This document shows positions 40,217 to 50,016 of a stretch of 64,000 nucleotides of DNA, in pieces (position 1 is the first letter of the stretch; every line of letters begins with the position of its first letter). The position numbers and the translations under genes are program-made. Origin of the DNA: Aquabacterium sp029268225 (GTDB taxonomy: Bacteria; Pseudomonadota; Gammaproteobacteria; Burkholderiales; Burkholderiaceae_C); assembly GCF_037482285.1 (NCBI RefSeq), contig NZ_JBBEYB010000014.1, positions 21,697 through 85,696 on the forward strand, read 5' to 3'. The notes beneath the pieces were generated by a model. That model saw only the letters and a list, made by a program, of their open reading frames with translations. It did not search any database and was not told where the DNA came from.

Positions 40217-41293
40217 ATGTATGAAGCTTTCTACGGGTTGAGCAGCAAGCCTTTCCAGCTCAACCCTGATCCCAATTTTTACTTCGGCAGCAAGCCTCAC
40301 CGTCGTGCTCGTGCGTACCTTGAGTACGGGGTGATGCGAGCGGAGGGCTTTATCGTCATCACCGGTGAGGTCGGAGCGGGCAAGACCACCATCGTGCGCG
40401 GGCTGCTGGACAGCATCGATGCGCACACCATGGTGGCAGCGCAGCTCGTCAGTACGCAACTGGGCGCGGAAGACACCCTGCGTTTGGTCGGGGCTGCGTT
40501 TGGCGTTCAGGTCAAGGATGCGTCCAAGGCCGAGTTGTTGATGGCGCTTGAGGCATTTTTCATCACCCAACTCACGCAAGGCAGGCGATGTCTGCTGATC
40601 GTGGATGAAGCACAGAATCTGCGGCCTCAGGCGGTGGAAGAGTTGCGCATGCTGTCCAATTTTCAGCATGGCAAGCAGGCGCTGCTGCAAACCTTCTTGA
40701 TCGGTCAGCCCGAGTTCCGCAACATTTTGCAAAGTCCTGACATGCTTCAGTTGCGCCAACGCGTGACTGCCAGTTGTCATCTGGGGCCGATGAATGCGGA
40801 GGAGACGCAGGGCTACATCGAACACCGTCTCCGCTGCGCCGGCGCCACCGACAAGCCCACGTTCGACGCCGATGTCTTTGCCGGCATTTATGAGCAGACT
40901 GGCGGCATCCCTCGCCGCATCAATGCCTTGTGCGATCGTTTGATGCTGCACGGCTTCCTGTCGGAGGTCACGCATTTCACGGCACCTGTGCTCCAGGAGG
41001 TCTTGGCCGAGATTCAGGAAGAGCTGACGGCACCACCGCTGGAGCCCGTGTCCGCCGAGGCGGTGTTGCAGGCCTCGCCCGCAGCGCGTCCGACCTCTTT
41101 GAATGTGGACTTGGATCTGGACGCCGACAGCCATGATCTGCGCAGTCTTGAAGAGCAGTTGTCGCGTCTCACAGCCGCTCAACTCAGCGCTCACCTATTG
41201 CGCATTGAGCGAAGCGTGTTGCGCCAGGAGCGCCTGAGCATCGAGATCCTGTCGGCGTTGCAAAAGATCGCGGCGGGCAAGGGGCAGTCATGA
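40217..41293 (+). CDS. XrtA-associated AAA ATPase (ExeA/GspA-like)
   Basis: 358 residues. MYEAFYGLSSKPFQLNPDP is the characteristic start of this ATPase group, followed by Walker A TGEVGAGKTT (about 50-59), Walker B LLIVDEAQNL and QLRQRV. The last 80 residues are low complexity with a terminal helix. Matches TIGR03015 by memory. Related GspA/ExeA proteins help assemble secretion channels through the peptidoglycan. Starts three bases after the barrel gene; overlaps the deacetylase gene by four. Confidence 0.9.
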   Translation: MYEAFYGLSSKPFQLNPDPNFYFGSKPHRRARAYLEYGVMRAEGFIVITGEVGAGKTTIVRGLLDSIDAHTMVAAQLVSTQLGAEDTLRLVGAAFGVQVKDASKAELLMALEAFFITQLTQGRRCLLIVDEAQNLRPQAVEELRMLSNFQHGKQALLQTFLIGQPEFRNILQSPDMLQLRQRVTASCHLGPMNAEETQGYIEHRLRCAGATDKPTFDADVFAGIYEQTGGIPRRINALCDRLMLHGFLSEVTHFTAPVLQEVLAEIQEELTAPPLEPVSAEAVLQASPAARPTSLNVDLDLDADSHDLRSLEEQLSRLTAAQLSAHLLRIERSVLRQERLSIEILSALQKIAAGKGQS

Positions 41294-42147
41294 GCATGAT
41301 CAATGCCCTCACCATTGACGTTGAGGACTATTTCCAGGTTTCGGCATTCGCGCCTTACATCGCACGCCGCGACTGGGACACGCGAGAGTGCCGGGTCGAG
41401 CGCAACGTCGGGCGCATTCTGGACATGCTGGCGGCCGAGAAGACCCATGCGACGTTTTTCACCTTGGGATGGATCGCGCAGCGTTATCCGCACCTGGTGC
41501 GCCGCATCGCCGCAGAGGGACACGAGGTGGCCAGCCACGGCTATGGGCATGAGCGCGTCAGTGACCTCACGCCTGAGGCCTTCGCACAGGACATCCGAAC
41601 AGCCAAGCATTTGCTGGAAGACATTGCCGGTGTGACCGTCACGGGTTATCGGGCGCCCAGCTTTTCGATCGGGCAGACCAATCTGTGGGCTTTGGATGTG
41701 TTGGAGCAGGAGGGTTATCGCTACAGCTCCAGCATCTATCCGATTCAGCACGATCACTATGGCATGCCCGATGCACCTCGCTTTGCGCATCGCATTCGCC
41801 ATGACCTGATCGAGGTGCCACCGACCACCTTGCGTCTGTTCAATCGCAATCTGCCGTCCAGTGGTGGCGGTTACTTCCGTCTGTTCCCGTACGGTCTTTC
41901 GCGCTGGATGCTGCGTCAGGTGAACGAGAGGGACCAGCAGCCAGCCATCTTCTACTTTCACCCCTGGGAGATCGACGCGGAGCAGCCCCGCGTGGCTGGC
42001 ATTGATCTGCGTACGCGTTTCCGGCATTACGTGAACATCCCACGCATGGAACAGCGTTTGCAGCGCCTGCTGCGAGACTTCCAGTGGGGCCGGATGGACC
42101 ACATCTTCCTGAACAAGCCAGTGAAGGGTAAGGTGCAAGGTGTCTGA
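41290..42147 (+). CDS. XrtA-associated polysaccharide deacetylase
   Basis: 285 residues of NodB-type deacetylase. MINALTIDVEDYFQVSAF carries the DVED metal-site segment typical of the exosortase group (TIGR03006). HATFFTLGW, SHGYGHERVSDLT (His pair) and GYRAPSFSI follow, with HPWEID near the end. It removes N-acetyl groups from hexosamines of the EPS in the periplasm or cytoplasm; no signal peptide is seen. Overlaps the FemAB gene by eight bases. Confidence 0.9.
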   Translation: MSMINALTIDVEDYFQVSAFAPYIARRDWDTRECRVERNVGRILDMLAAEKTHATFFTLGWIAQRYPHLVRRIAAEGHEVASHGYGHERVSDLTPEAFAQDIRTAKHLLEDIAGVTVTGYRAPSFSIGQTNLWALDVLEQEGYRYSSSIYPIQHDHYGMPDAPRFAHRIRHDLIEVPPTTLRLFNRNLPSSGGGYFRLFPYGLSRWMLRQVNERDQQPAIFYFHPWEIDAEQPRVAGIDLRTRFRHYVNIPRMEQRLQRLLRDFQWGRMDHIFLNKPVKGKVQGV

Positions 42148-43195
42148 CGTGCATCGTTTGAAGGTATCGCGGCTGGAGACGAGGCGCAGCGACTGGCATC
42201 AGCGCTGGGATGCATTCGTGTTGGCGCACCCAACGGCCACGTTCTTTCACCGAGTGGGCTGGCAGCAGATCATGGAAGAGGTGTTTCGGCACCCTACGCA
42301 CTTCTTGTATGCCCACCGAGGTGAGGTGATCGAAGGTGTCTTGCCACTGGCCCATGTCAAGAGCCGCTTGTTTGGCAATGCACTGACCAGCTTGCCTTTT
42401 GCTGTTTATGGCGGCGTGGTGGCCCACAGTGAAGACGCAGCGCTGGCGCTTGAGGCTGAGGCCGTGCGTCTGGCCGAGGGGCTGGGTGTGGATCACCTGG
42501 AGATGCGCTACCTGCAGACGCAGCGTCATCCGGAGTGGCCCACACAGGACCTGTATGTGACCTTCCGCAAGGAGATCTTGCCAACGGAAGAGGAGAACAT
42601 GCTCGCCATTCCGCGCAAGCAGCGCGCGATGGTTCGCAAGGGCATCAAGAACGGCCTGAGCGCGCAGGTGGATACCACGGTGGATCGCTTCTTTGCGCTG
42701 TACGCGGATAACGTCCACCGTCATGGCACGCCTGCGCTGTCCAAGCGTTACTTTCAGCGCCTGATGGACGTGTTCGGGCCGGACTGCGAGGTTTTGACCG
42801 TCACCAGTGCCGACGGCAAGGCGCTCAGCAGTGTGTTGACTTTCTACTTCCGCGATGAGGTCTTGCCTTACTACGCGGGCGATGATCTCGCAGCACGTGA
42901 TCTGGCCGCCAACGATTTCAAGTATTGGGAGTTGATGCGCCGCGCTTGTGCCAGGGGGCTCAAGGTGTTCGACTATGGACGAAGCAAGCAGGGCACAGGC
43001 CCTTACGCGTTCAAAAAGAACTGGGGCTTCGAACCAACGCCCCTGCGCTACGAGTATCAACTCTTCAAGCGTGACAGCATCCCTCAGAACAACCCAACCA
43101 ACGCCAAATACAAACTCTTGATTGAAACCTGGCGGCGCATGCCCCTGGGCCTGGCCAACTGGCTGGGGCCTTTCATCGTGCGCAACCTGGGCTGA
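42140..43195 (+). CDS. XrtA-associated FemAB/GNAT-like protein
   Basis: 351 residues from GTG 42140, inside the deacetylase 3' end. Two GNAT-like halves: TFFHRVGWQQIMEEVF ... and the C-terminal half with KYWELMRRACARGLKVFDYGRSKQGTGPYAFKKNWGF, which is the family hallmark. FemAB proteins transfer aminoacyl groups to peptidoglycan or sugars; in exosortase loci (TIGR03019) the acceptor is unknown, and modification of the EPS repeat is likely. Confidence 0.88.
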   Translation: MSDVHRLKVSRLETRRSDWHQRWDAFVLAHPTATFFHRVGWQQIMEEVFRHPTHFLYAHRGEVIEGVLPLAHVKSRLFGNALTSLPFAVYGGVVAHSEDAALALEAEAVRLAEGLGVDHLEMRYLQTQRHPEWPTQDLYVTFRKEILPTEEENMLAIPRKQRAMVRKGIKNGLSAQVDTTVDRFFALYADNVHRHGTPALSKRYFQRLMDVFGPDCEVLTVTSADGKALSSVLTFYFRDEVLPYYAGDDLAARDLAANDFKYWELMRRACARGLKVFDYGRSKQGTGPYAFKKNWGFEPTPLRYEYQLFKRDSIPQNNPTNAKYKLLIETWRRMPLGLANWLGPFIVRNLG

Positions 43196-43196
43196 C

Positions 43197-44426
43197 ATGG
43201 CGAACATCCTGTATCTGGTCCATCGGATGCCTTATCCGCCCAACAAGGGCGACAAGGTGCGCTCGTACCATTTGTTGCGCCACCTCATGCGGGATCACCG
43301 TGTGTTTTTGGGAACCTTCATCGACGATCCGGAGGATGTCGCTCAGGTGCCTGCGCTACAGGCGATTTGCCCGGATCTGCACATCGAGCGCCTGAATCCG
43401 CGTAGCACCAAGTTGCTCAGTGCCCGAGGGCTGTTGACGGGGCGCTCTCTGTCGGAGACCTATTACCGTCATGCAGGCATGCATCGTTGGGTGCGACAAG
43501 TCCAATCGCAGCACAAGCTTGACGCCACCGTGGTTTTCTCTGGGGTGATGGCGCAGTTCGCCATACCCTTGCTGCCTGATGTGCCCATGTTGGTTGATTT
43601 CGTCGATGTGGATTCGTCGAAGTGGGGACAGTACGCACCAGAGCACCGCTGGCCGATGTCGTGGCTGTATCGGCGCGAAGGTGCACGTTTGCTGGCTTTC
43701 GAACGTGAGGTGGCTCGTCGCGCACGACAGTCCTTCTTTGTCACGCCCAACGAAACGGCCCTGTTTCAGTCCCTGGCACCCGAGGTGGCCGACCGTGTGT
43801 CTGCCATCAGCAACGGGGTCAATGCCGAGTATTTCAGTCCTCAGGCAGGAAGTCGGTCACCGTTCATGGATGGGGAGGTGCCCGTGGTGTTCACGGGGGC
43901 CATGGATTACTGGCCCAATGTGGATGGTGTGTGCTGGTTTGTGGAGCAGATGCTGCCTTTGTTGACGCAGCGCTGGCCTCAGTTGCGCTTCTACATTGTG
44001 GGGCGCAATCCGACGGCTCAGGTCAAGGCATTGGCCGGGCCGCAGGTGGTGGTGACGGGCACGGTGCCCGATGTGCGTGGCTACTTGCAGCATGCCGCTG
44101 CCGTCGTGGCGCCTCTGCGGGTGGCCCGCGGCATACAAAACAAGATCCTTGAAGCCATGGCCATGGAAAAGCCTGTGGTCACGGTACCCTCGTGTGCGGA
44201 TGCCATCGGTGCCGGCTTTGAGTTTGGGGTGGTGCGTGCGGCCACGGCCTCTGAATTTGTGCAGGCACTGGACTTGCTTTTGCAGTCTCCTGACAAGGCG
44301 TCCGAGTTGGGGCATGCTGCCAGGCAGTTTGTGCTCAAGCATTTCAGCTGGGAAGCGCATTTGTCTGCCCTGGATGTCTGGCTGACGCCTGCGCACGCCG
44401 CAGTGGCGGGGGAGGGGTCATCGTGA
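43197..44426 (+). CDS. XrtA-associated glycosyltransferase (GT4, TIGR03087 type)
   Basis: 409 residues, GT-B fold. Start MANILYLVHRMPYPPNKGDKVRSYHLL, with the donor domain motifs VVFTGAMDYWPNVDGVCWF, YIVGRNPT and PLRVARGIQNKILEAMAMEKPVV. The N-terminus and these motifs are those of the first exosortase-linked sugar transferase. ATG 43197 is one base past the FemAB stop. It adds a sugar to the lipid-linked repeat; donor unknown. Overlaps the exosortase gene by four bases. Confidence 0.9.
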   Translation: MANILYLVHRMPYPPNKGDKVRSYHLLRHLMRDHRVFLGTFIDDPEDVAQVPALQAICPDLHIERLNPRSTKLLSARGLLTGRSLSETYYRHAGMHRWVRQVQSQHKLDATVVFSGVMAQFAIPLLPDVPMLVDFVDVDSSKWGQYAPEHRWPMSWLYRREGARLLAFEREVARRARQSFFVTPNETALFQSLAPEVADRVSAISNGVNAEYFSPQAGSRSPFMDGEVPVVFTGAMDYWPNVDGVCWFVEQMLPLLTQRWPQLRFYIVGRNPTAQVKALAGPQVVVTGTVPDVRGYLQHAAAVVAPLRVARGIQNKILEAMAMEKPVVTVPSCADAIGAGFEFGVVRAATASEFVQALDLLLQSPDKASELGHAARQFVLKHFSWEAHLSALDVWLTPAHAAVAGEGSS

Positions 44427-45982
44427 GCGCCTCGGTGTGGCGTAAGCCGCTGTGGATGTTGATGCTCTTGTGGGCTGTGGTGTTGGTGGCGTACTGGCCT
44501 ACTGCTTCCGGTATGGCCACGATCTGGTGGCGCTCGGACACCTATGCACACGGCCTCGTGGTGCCGCCCGCGGCGCTGTGGCTCGCATGGCGCAAGCGGG
44601 CGCAACTGGCGACCTTGGTGCCAATGCCCTCACTGTGGGGCCTGCTGGGCATGACGGCGTCAGCCCTGTTGTGGTTGGCGGGTGATCTGGTCGCGGTGAA
44701 CGCTGTCACACAGTTTGCTTTCATGGCCCTCGTTGTCTCGGCCGTGCCCACCGTACTGGGGTGGCGGGTCACGCGGGCACTGATGTTCCCGTTGCTGTAC
44801 CTGTTTCTGGCCGTGCCTGTCGGTGACTTCATGTTGCCCCATTTGATGGAGTGGACGGCGGATTTCACTGTTGCTGCGCTGCGTTTGAGTGGCATTCCTG
44901 TTTATCGCGAGGGCTTGCAGTTCATCATCCCCAGCGGCTCATGGTCGGTCGTCGAGGCCTGCAGCGGCATCCGCTATCTGGTGGCGTCGTTCACGGTGGG
45001 GTGCTTGTTTGCGTACATCAACTATCAGAGCCTGCGCAAGCGACTGCTCTTTGTGGGCGTGGCCATCCTGGTGCCGCTCTTGGCCAACTGGATGCGTGCC
45101 TATCTGATTGTCATGCTGGGGCACTGGTCAGGTAACACCCTGGCGACGGGTGTGGACCATTTGGTCTATGGCTGGGTGTTCTTCGGTATCGTCATCACGA
45201 TCATGTTCATGATCGGGGCACGCTGGGCTGACCGTGAGCCTGCGCCACAGCCCGTTGCACCCGATGCCAGTGTGAGTCGGGTGTCCGCTTCGACGTTAGC
45301 TGGGGTGGGGTGTGCCGTGCTGGCTTTGCTGGTGGTGGGTCTGCCCCATGTCATGAACTGGCAGCTCCAGACGAAGGTGCAAACCGGGGCAGTGCAGTGG
45401 CAATCCGTGAGTGCGCGGGCCGGCTGGCAACTCACACCCCCGCCCGCTGAATGGACACCGGCCTTTGAGGCTGCCAATGCCCAATCCCACACCGGATGGG
45501 TGAATGCCGCTGGCGAGCGCGTGGGGCTGCATCTGTCGTACTACCGTGGGCAGAACTATGAGCGCAAGCTGGTCAGCTCCACCAATGTGCTGGTCCGCTC
45601 GCAAGACAAGGCCTGGTCCCAGGTGTCAGGTGATGCGGTGGCAACACAACTGGAGGGCGCACCGCTGACGGTGCAGCGTGCCGTGCTGCGGGAGCAGGGG
45701 GCGACCTTGCATGCCGAGTCACCCCGCCTGCTGGTGTGGCAATTTTTCTGGGTGGATGGTCGCGTGACCGCCAGCACAGCCAAGGCGAAGCTGTGGGGGG
45801 CCTGGCAAAAGTTCAAAGGGCAGGGCGATGATGGTGCCATTGTGGTGATCTACGCCCCTGTGCCAACAGGCGCTGACCAGGATGCTGGCCAGCGTGTGGC
45901 CGAGGCGACCCTGCAGGCCTTCTTGCGTGACCAAGGCCCCGCAGTGCTGACGGCTTTGCGCGCAACTCAATCTCGACAGTGA
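44423..45982 (+). CDS. xrtA: Exosortase A with EpsI-type C-terminal domain
   Basis: 519 residues from GTG 44423. The first 275 residues form about eight membrane helices with the transpeptidase-like triad Cys180 (VVEACSGIRYL), Arg225 (NWMRAYLIV) and His246 (GVDHLVYGW). Residues 300-519 are the periplasmic EpsI domain fused in type A enzymes. It cleaves PEP-CTERM tails and is thought to pass the protein to a cell-surface acceptor. A substrate is encoded at 9692. Embedded in the EPS array by 3-4-base junctions. Confidence 0.93.
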   Translation: MSASVWRKPLWMLMLLWAVVLVAYWPTASGMATIWWRSDTYAHGLVVPPAALWLAWRKRAQLATLVPMPSLWGLLGMTASALLWLAGDLVAVNAVTQFAFMALVVSAVPTVLGWRVTRALMFPLLYLFLAVPVGDFMLPHLMEWTADFTVAALRLSGIPVYREGLQFIIPSGSWSVVEACSGIRYLVASFTVGCLFAYINYQSLRKRLLFVGVAILVPLLANWMRAYLIVMLGHWSGNTLATGVDHLVYGWVFFGIVITIMFMIGARWADREPAPQPVAPDASVSRVSASTLAGVGCAVLALLVVGLPHVMNWQLQTKVQTGAVQWQSVSARAGWQLTPPPAEWTPAFEAANAQSHTGWVNAAGERVGLHLSYYRGQNYERKLVSSTNVLVRSQDKAWSQVSGDAVATQLEGAPLTVQRAVLREQGATLHAESPRLLVWQFFWVDGRVTASTAKAKLWGAWQKFKGQGDDGAIVVIYAPVPTGADQDAGQRVAEATLQAFLRDQGPAVLTALRATQSRQ

Positions 45983-45985
45983 ACC

Positions 45986-47887
45986 ATGTGCGGTATTTCA
46001 GGCCTGTTTGACACCCAGGGGCGACGCTCGTTCGACCCTGCGTTGGCGCAGCGCATCAACAATGTGCAGGCCCATCGTGGGCCGGATGAGGCCGACCTGT
46101 ATTTCGAGCCAGGTCTGATGCTGGGCCACCGGCGTTTGTCCGTGATCGACCTGGCGACCGGGCAGCAACCTCTGTTCAATGCCGATGGCACGGTGGGCAT
46201 CGTCTTCAACGGCGAGATCTACAACTTCCAGAGCCTGCGCGCTGAACTGGAAGCCTTGGGCCATGTCTTCCGCACCCGCAGCGATACCGAGGTCATTGTG
46301 CAGGCCTGGATGGCCTGGGGGGCCGAGTGCGTGCACCGCCTGCGCGGCATGTTCGCCTTCGCCATCTGGGACCAGCGCGAGCAGACGCTGTTCATGGCGC
46401 GCGACCGCATGGGTGTCAAACCCCTGCACTACGCTTTGCTCCCCGACGGTACGTTGGTGTTTGGCTCCGAGTTGAAGGTCATCACCGCCCACCCAGGGTT
46501 CGAGCGTCAGATCGACCCCAAGGCGGTTGAAGACTACTTCGCCTTGGGCTACGTGCCAGACCCACGCTGCATTTATCGCCAGGCTCATAAGCTACCGCCC
46601 GCACACACCCTTACGTGGCGACGTGGCCAAGCCGGCTTGCCCACACCCAAGCCTTACTGGGATGTCCACTTCACGCTGGACAACCCGATTTCGCTAGCCG
46701 ATGCCGAGGCCGAATTGCGTGAGCGCATACGTGAGTCGGTGCGCCTGCGCATGATCGCCGATGTGCCGCTGGGTGCCTTCCTGTCGGGTGGCGTGGACTC
46801 CAGCGCGGTGGTGGCCACCATGGCGGGCTTGTCGAAGTTGCCGGTGCGCACCTGCGCCATCGGCTTTGACGATCCGAAGTTCAACGAGTCGGCCTTCGCG
46901 CAGATGGTGGCCGACCGCTATCACACCGATCACCGCCTGGAGATCGTGCAGAGTGACGACTTCGACCTGATCGACACCTTGGCACGTCTGTACGACGAGC
47001 CCTTTGCCGACAGCTCCGCTTTGCCCACGTACCGGGTGTGCCAGATGGCGCGCAAGCACGTGACGGTGGCCCTGTCGGGCGACGGTGGGGACGAGAGTCT
47101 GGGCGGCTACCGACGCTACCGCATGCACCTGGGCGAGGAGCGTGCGCGCCAGACCTTGCCACTGGGCGTGCGCCAATCGGTGTTCGGCCCTTTGGGGCGC
47201 TGGTACCCGAAGGCCGACTGGGCGCCGCGTCCGCTGCGCGCCAAGACCACCTTCCAGGCTTTGGCCATGGACTCGGCCGAGGCCTATCAGCACAGCATGT
47301 CGCGCCTGCGTGCCGAGCAGCGGGATGCCTTGTTCAGCGCTTCCTTCCAGCAAAGCCTCGGTGGCTACCAAACGGTCGAGCTGTTCCGTCAGCATGCGGC
47401 TCAGGCCAACACCGATGACCCGCTGGCACTCATCCAGTACCTGGACTACAAGACCTGGCTGGTGGGCGACATCAACACCAAGGTGGACCGGGCTGGCATG
47501 GCGCATTCGCTGGAGGTGCGCGAGCCTCTGATGGACCATGAATTGGTCGAGTGGCTGGCGACCCTGCCCAGTTCGCTGAAGATTCAGGGCGGCGAGGGCA
47601 AGTACGTGTTCAAGAAGGCGTTCGAGCCCTTGCTGCCGCACGACGTCTTGTACCGTCCCAAGATGGGTTTCTCGGTGCCACTGGCGCGTTGGCTGCGCGG
47701 CCCGCTGGCACAGCGCATGCGCGAATCGGTGCTGAGCGAGCGCATGATCGACAGCGGCTATTTCCAGCGTGAGGCGCTGGAGCGCATGGTCGAGGGGCAT
47801 CTGAAAGGCCAGTCTGACCATTCCGACGCGCTGTGGGCTTTGATCATGTTTGATGCGTTCTTGCGTGTCAGCCACCAGACGGCGTGA
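45986..47887 (+). CDS. XrtA-associated asparagine synthase-like amidotransferase
   Basis: 633 residues. MCGISG with Cys2 is the class II glutaminase nucleophile; the N-terminal domain runs to about 215. The synthetase half has the ATP loop SGGVDSS (about 263-269) and SGDGGDE. Homologous to AsnB; exosortase loci carry this version (TIGR03108), thought to amidate an EPS sugar acid. That fits the hexosaminuronic acid pathway downstream (wecB, wecC). Starts three bases after the exosortase gene. Confidence 0.9.
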   Translation: MCGISGLFDTQGRRSFDPALAQRINNVQAHRGPDEADLYFEPGLMLGHRRLSVIDLATGQQPLFNADGTVGIVFNGEIYNFQSLRAELEALGHVFRTRSDTEVIVQAWMAWGAECVHRLRGMFAFAIWDQREQTLFMARDRMGVKPLHYALLPDGTLVFGSELKVITAHPGFERQIDPKAVEDYFALGYVPDPRCIYRQAHKLPPAHTLTWRRGQAGLPTPKPYWDVHFTLDNPISLADAEAELRERIRESVRLRMIADVPLGAFLSGGVDSSAVVATMAGLSKLPVRTCAIGFDDPKFNESAFAQMVADRYHTDHRLEIVQSDDFDLIDTLARLYDEPFADSSALPTYRVCQMARKHVTVALSGDGGDESLGGYRRYRMHLGEERARQTLPLGVRQSVFGPLGRWYPKADWAPRPLRAKTTFQALAMDSAEAYQHSMSRLRAEQRDALFSASFQQSLGGYQTVELFRQHAAQANTDDPLALIQYLDYKTWLVGDINTKVDRAGMAHSLEVREPLMDHELVEWLATLPSSLKIQGGEGKYVFKKAFEPLLPHDVLYRPKMGFSVPLARWLRGPLAQRMRESVLSERMIDSGYFQREALERMVEGHLKGQSDHSDALWALIMFDAFLRVSHQTA

Positions 47888-48876
47888 GGCAGAGCGTGTC
47901 GGTGCAGCCCTTGGTTACGATCATCATGCCGGTGTTCAACGCTTCGTCCACGCTGCCGCAGGCCTTGAACAGCGTGCTCTGGCAAGGCTACGAGGCCATC
48001 GAAATCGTTGCCGTGGACGATGGCTCCACCGATGACTCGCTGCGTGTCTTGAGTACTTATGGCGATGCCGTACGCGTGCTGCACCAGCATCAACAGGGCC
48101 CGGCCAGCGCACGCAATCTGGCCTTGCAGCATGCGAGGGGGCAATACATTGCCTTCATCGACGCTGACGATGTGTGGTTGCCTGGCAAATTGCTCCGCCA
48201 GGTGACCTACCTGCAGAACCATCCTGACGTCGCTGCCGTTTTCGGGCGGTTTTCGCGGTGGGAGGCTGGGACGTCCGATGGACGTTTTGCCGAGCCGCCC
48301 GCGCAAGATGCGTACGAGGTGGCGGCTCGGCGTTGGCAAGCGCAACCCGAGCCGCTGAGAACAACGGCCTTGCAGGGCGACCTGTACGCCGATCTGTTGC
48401 TGGACAGCGTGGTGCACATCATCACCGCGCTGGTTCGTCGCTCTGCCATGGATGCAGCGCAGGGATTTGATGCGTCCCTCCGAACCGGGTCCGACTACGA
48501 TTTCTGGCTGCGCCTGTCACGTCAGCACCGCATCGACCAGTTGGATGACTGTGTCGCGTGGTATCGCATCCATGCGGACAGCATCACCCGACAGCCTTGG
48601 CCAGAGAATGCCGAATACCTCATCTTGCGGCGCGCTCTGGAGCGTTACGGTGCGCGTGGTACGGACGGTCGGGTGGTGTCTGACCATGAACTCCAGCGCC
48701 GCTTGTTTGGCATCGCATTCGGGCATGGCTACCTGCATTTCTGGCATGGTCAGGCGGAGCATGCCAGACGGGCTTTTGCGCAGGCGCTGGCGCACTCGTT
48801 CTGGCATCCCAAGGCTTGGGCGTATTGGTTGTTGACGTTTGTGCGAGGCAGCCAGCAGGCTGTCAAGGTGGTTTGA
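47884..48876 (+). CDS. Family 2 glycosyltransferase
   Basis: 330 residues from GTG 47884 (overlapping the preceding TGA). GT-A fold with VTIIMPVFNASSTLPQALNSVL, VDDGSTD and the metal-binding AFIDADDVWLPGKL, and later RTGSDYDFWLRL. It adds one sugar to the EPS repeat unit in the cytoplasm. Donor and linkage cannot be read. Confidence 0.88.
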   Translation: MRQSVSVQPLVTIIMPVFNASSTLPQALNSVLWQGYEAIEIVAVDDGSTDDSLRVLSTYGDAVRVLHQHQQGPASARNLALQHARGQYIAFIDADDVWLPGKLLRQVTYLQNHPDVAAVFGRFSRWEAGTSDGRFAEPPAQDAYEVAARRWQAQPEPLRTTALQGDLYADLLLDSVVHIITALVRRSAMDAAQGFDASLRTGSDYDFWLRLSRQHRIDQLDDCVAWYRIHADSITRQPWPENAEYLILRRALERYGARGTDGRVVSDHELQRRLFGIAFGHGYLHFWHGQAEHARRAFAQALAHSFWHPKAWAYWLLTFVRGSQQAVKVV

Positions 48877-48878
48877 GC

Positions 48879-50015
48879 ATGCGTACCACTTCGCCCATTC
48901 GACTGATGCACTTCGTGTACAGCTTCCACATGGGGGGGCTGGAGAACGTCGTCATCCAGTTGATCAACCGTCTACCGCCTGAGCGCTACCAGCACTGTCT
49001 CGTGTCTTTGACCGACATGGGAGACTTTATGGACCGCATACAGACCCCAGGTGTGGAGCGCGTCTGTCTGCACAAACCGCCAGGTCATGCCATTCCGCTG
49101 TACCCGGCCATCTACAAGCTGTTCCGGCGCTACCGCCCTCACGTTCTGCATACCTGCAACCTGGCCGCGCTCGAAGTGGTGCCGCTGGCGTGGTTGGCCC
49201 GCGTCCCGGTTCGCATCCATGCCGAGCACGGCTGGGATGCCAGCGACCCCAAGGGGCAGAACGTCAAGTATCAGCGTTTGCGCAAGCTTTACCGACCCTT
49301 CGTGAGCCACTACGTGTCGGTGTCGCAGGATTTGGACCAGTATCTGGCGCAGCGCATTGACGTGTCTGCTGATCGGCGCACCTTGATCGCCAATGGCGTG
49401 GACACCGCCCAGTTTTCACCGCCTGCACATCGCAAGCCCCGTCCCGAAGGCTGCCCCTTTGAGCCGGGTCACCATTGGTTGATCGGCACGGTAGGACGTT
49501 TGCAGACCGTGAAGAACCAGCCTTTGCTGGCGCACGCCTTCGTGCGTTTGCTGGACTTGTGCCCGACTGCACGTGAACACGCACGGCTGGTCATCGTGGG
49601 GGAGGGGCCATTGCGGACCGAGATCGAGCGCATCCTGTCTGCCGCGGGTGTGAGTCACCTCGCCTGGTTGCCGGGTGCGCGCGCCGATGTGGCCACCGTC
49701 TTGCAGTCCCTCGATTGTTTCGTGCTGCCGTCTCAGACTGAGGGGACGTCTTGCACACTGCAAGAAGCCATGTCCTGCGGCTTGCCCTCGGTGGCGACGG
49801 CCGTGGGCGGCACACCCGACCTGTTGACCGAAGAGATCACCGGCCGGCTGGTTCCTTCTGATGATGTGGATGCCATGGCGCACGCCTTGATGCATTACAT
49901 GCTCAATCCACAGCAAGCCCGCGACAATGGACGGGCTGCGCGCGCTCAGGCGCAACGAGACTTTGGCATGGATGCCATGGTGGCCCACTACGATCAATTG
50001 TTCCAACGCTGTTGA
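48879..50015 (+). CDS. XrtA-associated glycosyltransferase (GT4, TIGR03088 type)
   Basis: 378 residues. LMHFVYSFHMGGLENVVIQLINRLP is the family start; the donor half has GTVGRLQTVKNQPLLAHAF, VIVGEGPLR and PSQTEGTSCTLQEAMSCGLP with the E-x7-E motif. It belongs to the second exosortase-linked sugar transferase group. ATG 48879 is two bases past the preceding stop. Confidence 0.9.
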   Translation: MRTTSPIRLMHFVYSFHMGGLENVVIQLINRLPPERYQHCLVSLTDMGDFMDRIQTPGVERVCLHKPPGHAIPLYPAIYKLFRRYRPHVLHTCNLAALEVVPLAWLARVPVRIHAEHGWDASDPKGQNVKYQRLRKLYRPFVSHYVSVSQDLDQYLAQRIDVSADRRTLIANGVDTAQFSPPAHRKPRPEGCPFEPGHHWLIGTVGRLQTVKNQPLLAHAFVRLLDLCPTAREHARLVIVGEGPLRTEIERILSAAGVSHLAWLPGARADVATVLQSLDCFVLPSQTEGTSCTLQEAMSCGLPSVATAVGGTPDLLTEEITGRLVPSDDVDAMAHALMHYMLNPQQARDNGRAARAQAQRDFGMDAMVAHYDQLFQRC

Positions 50016-50016
50016 C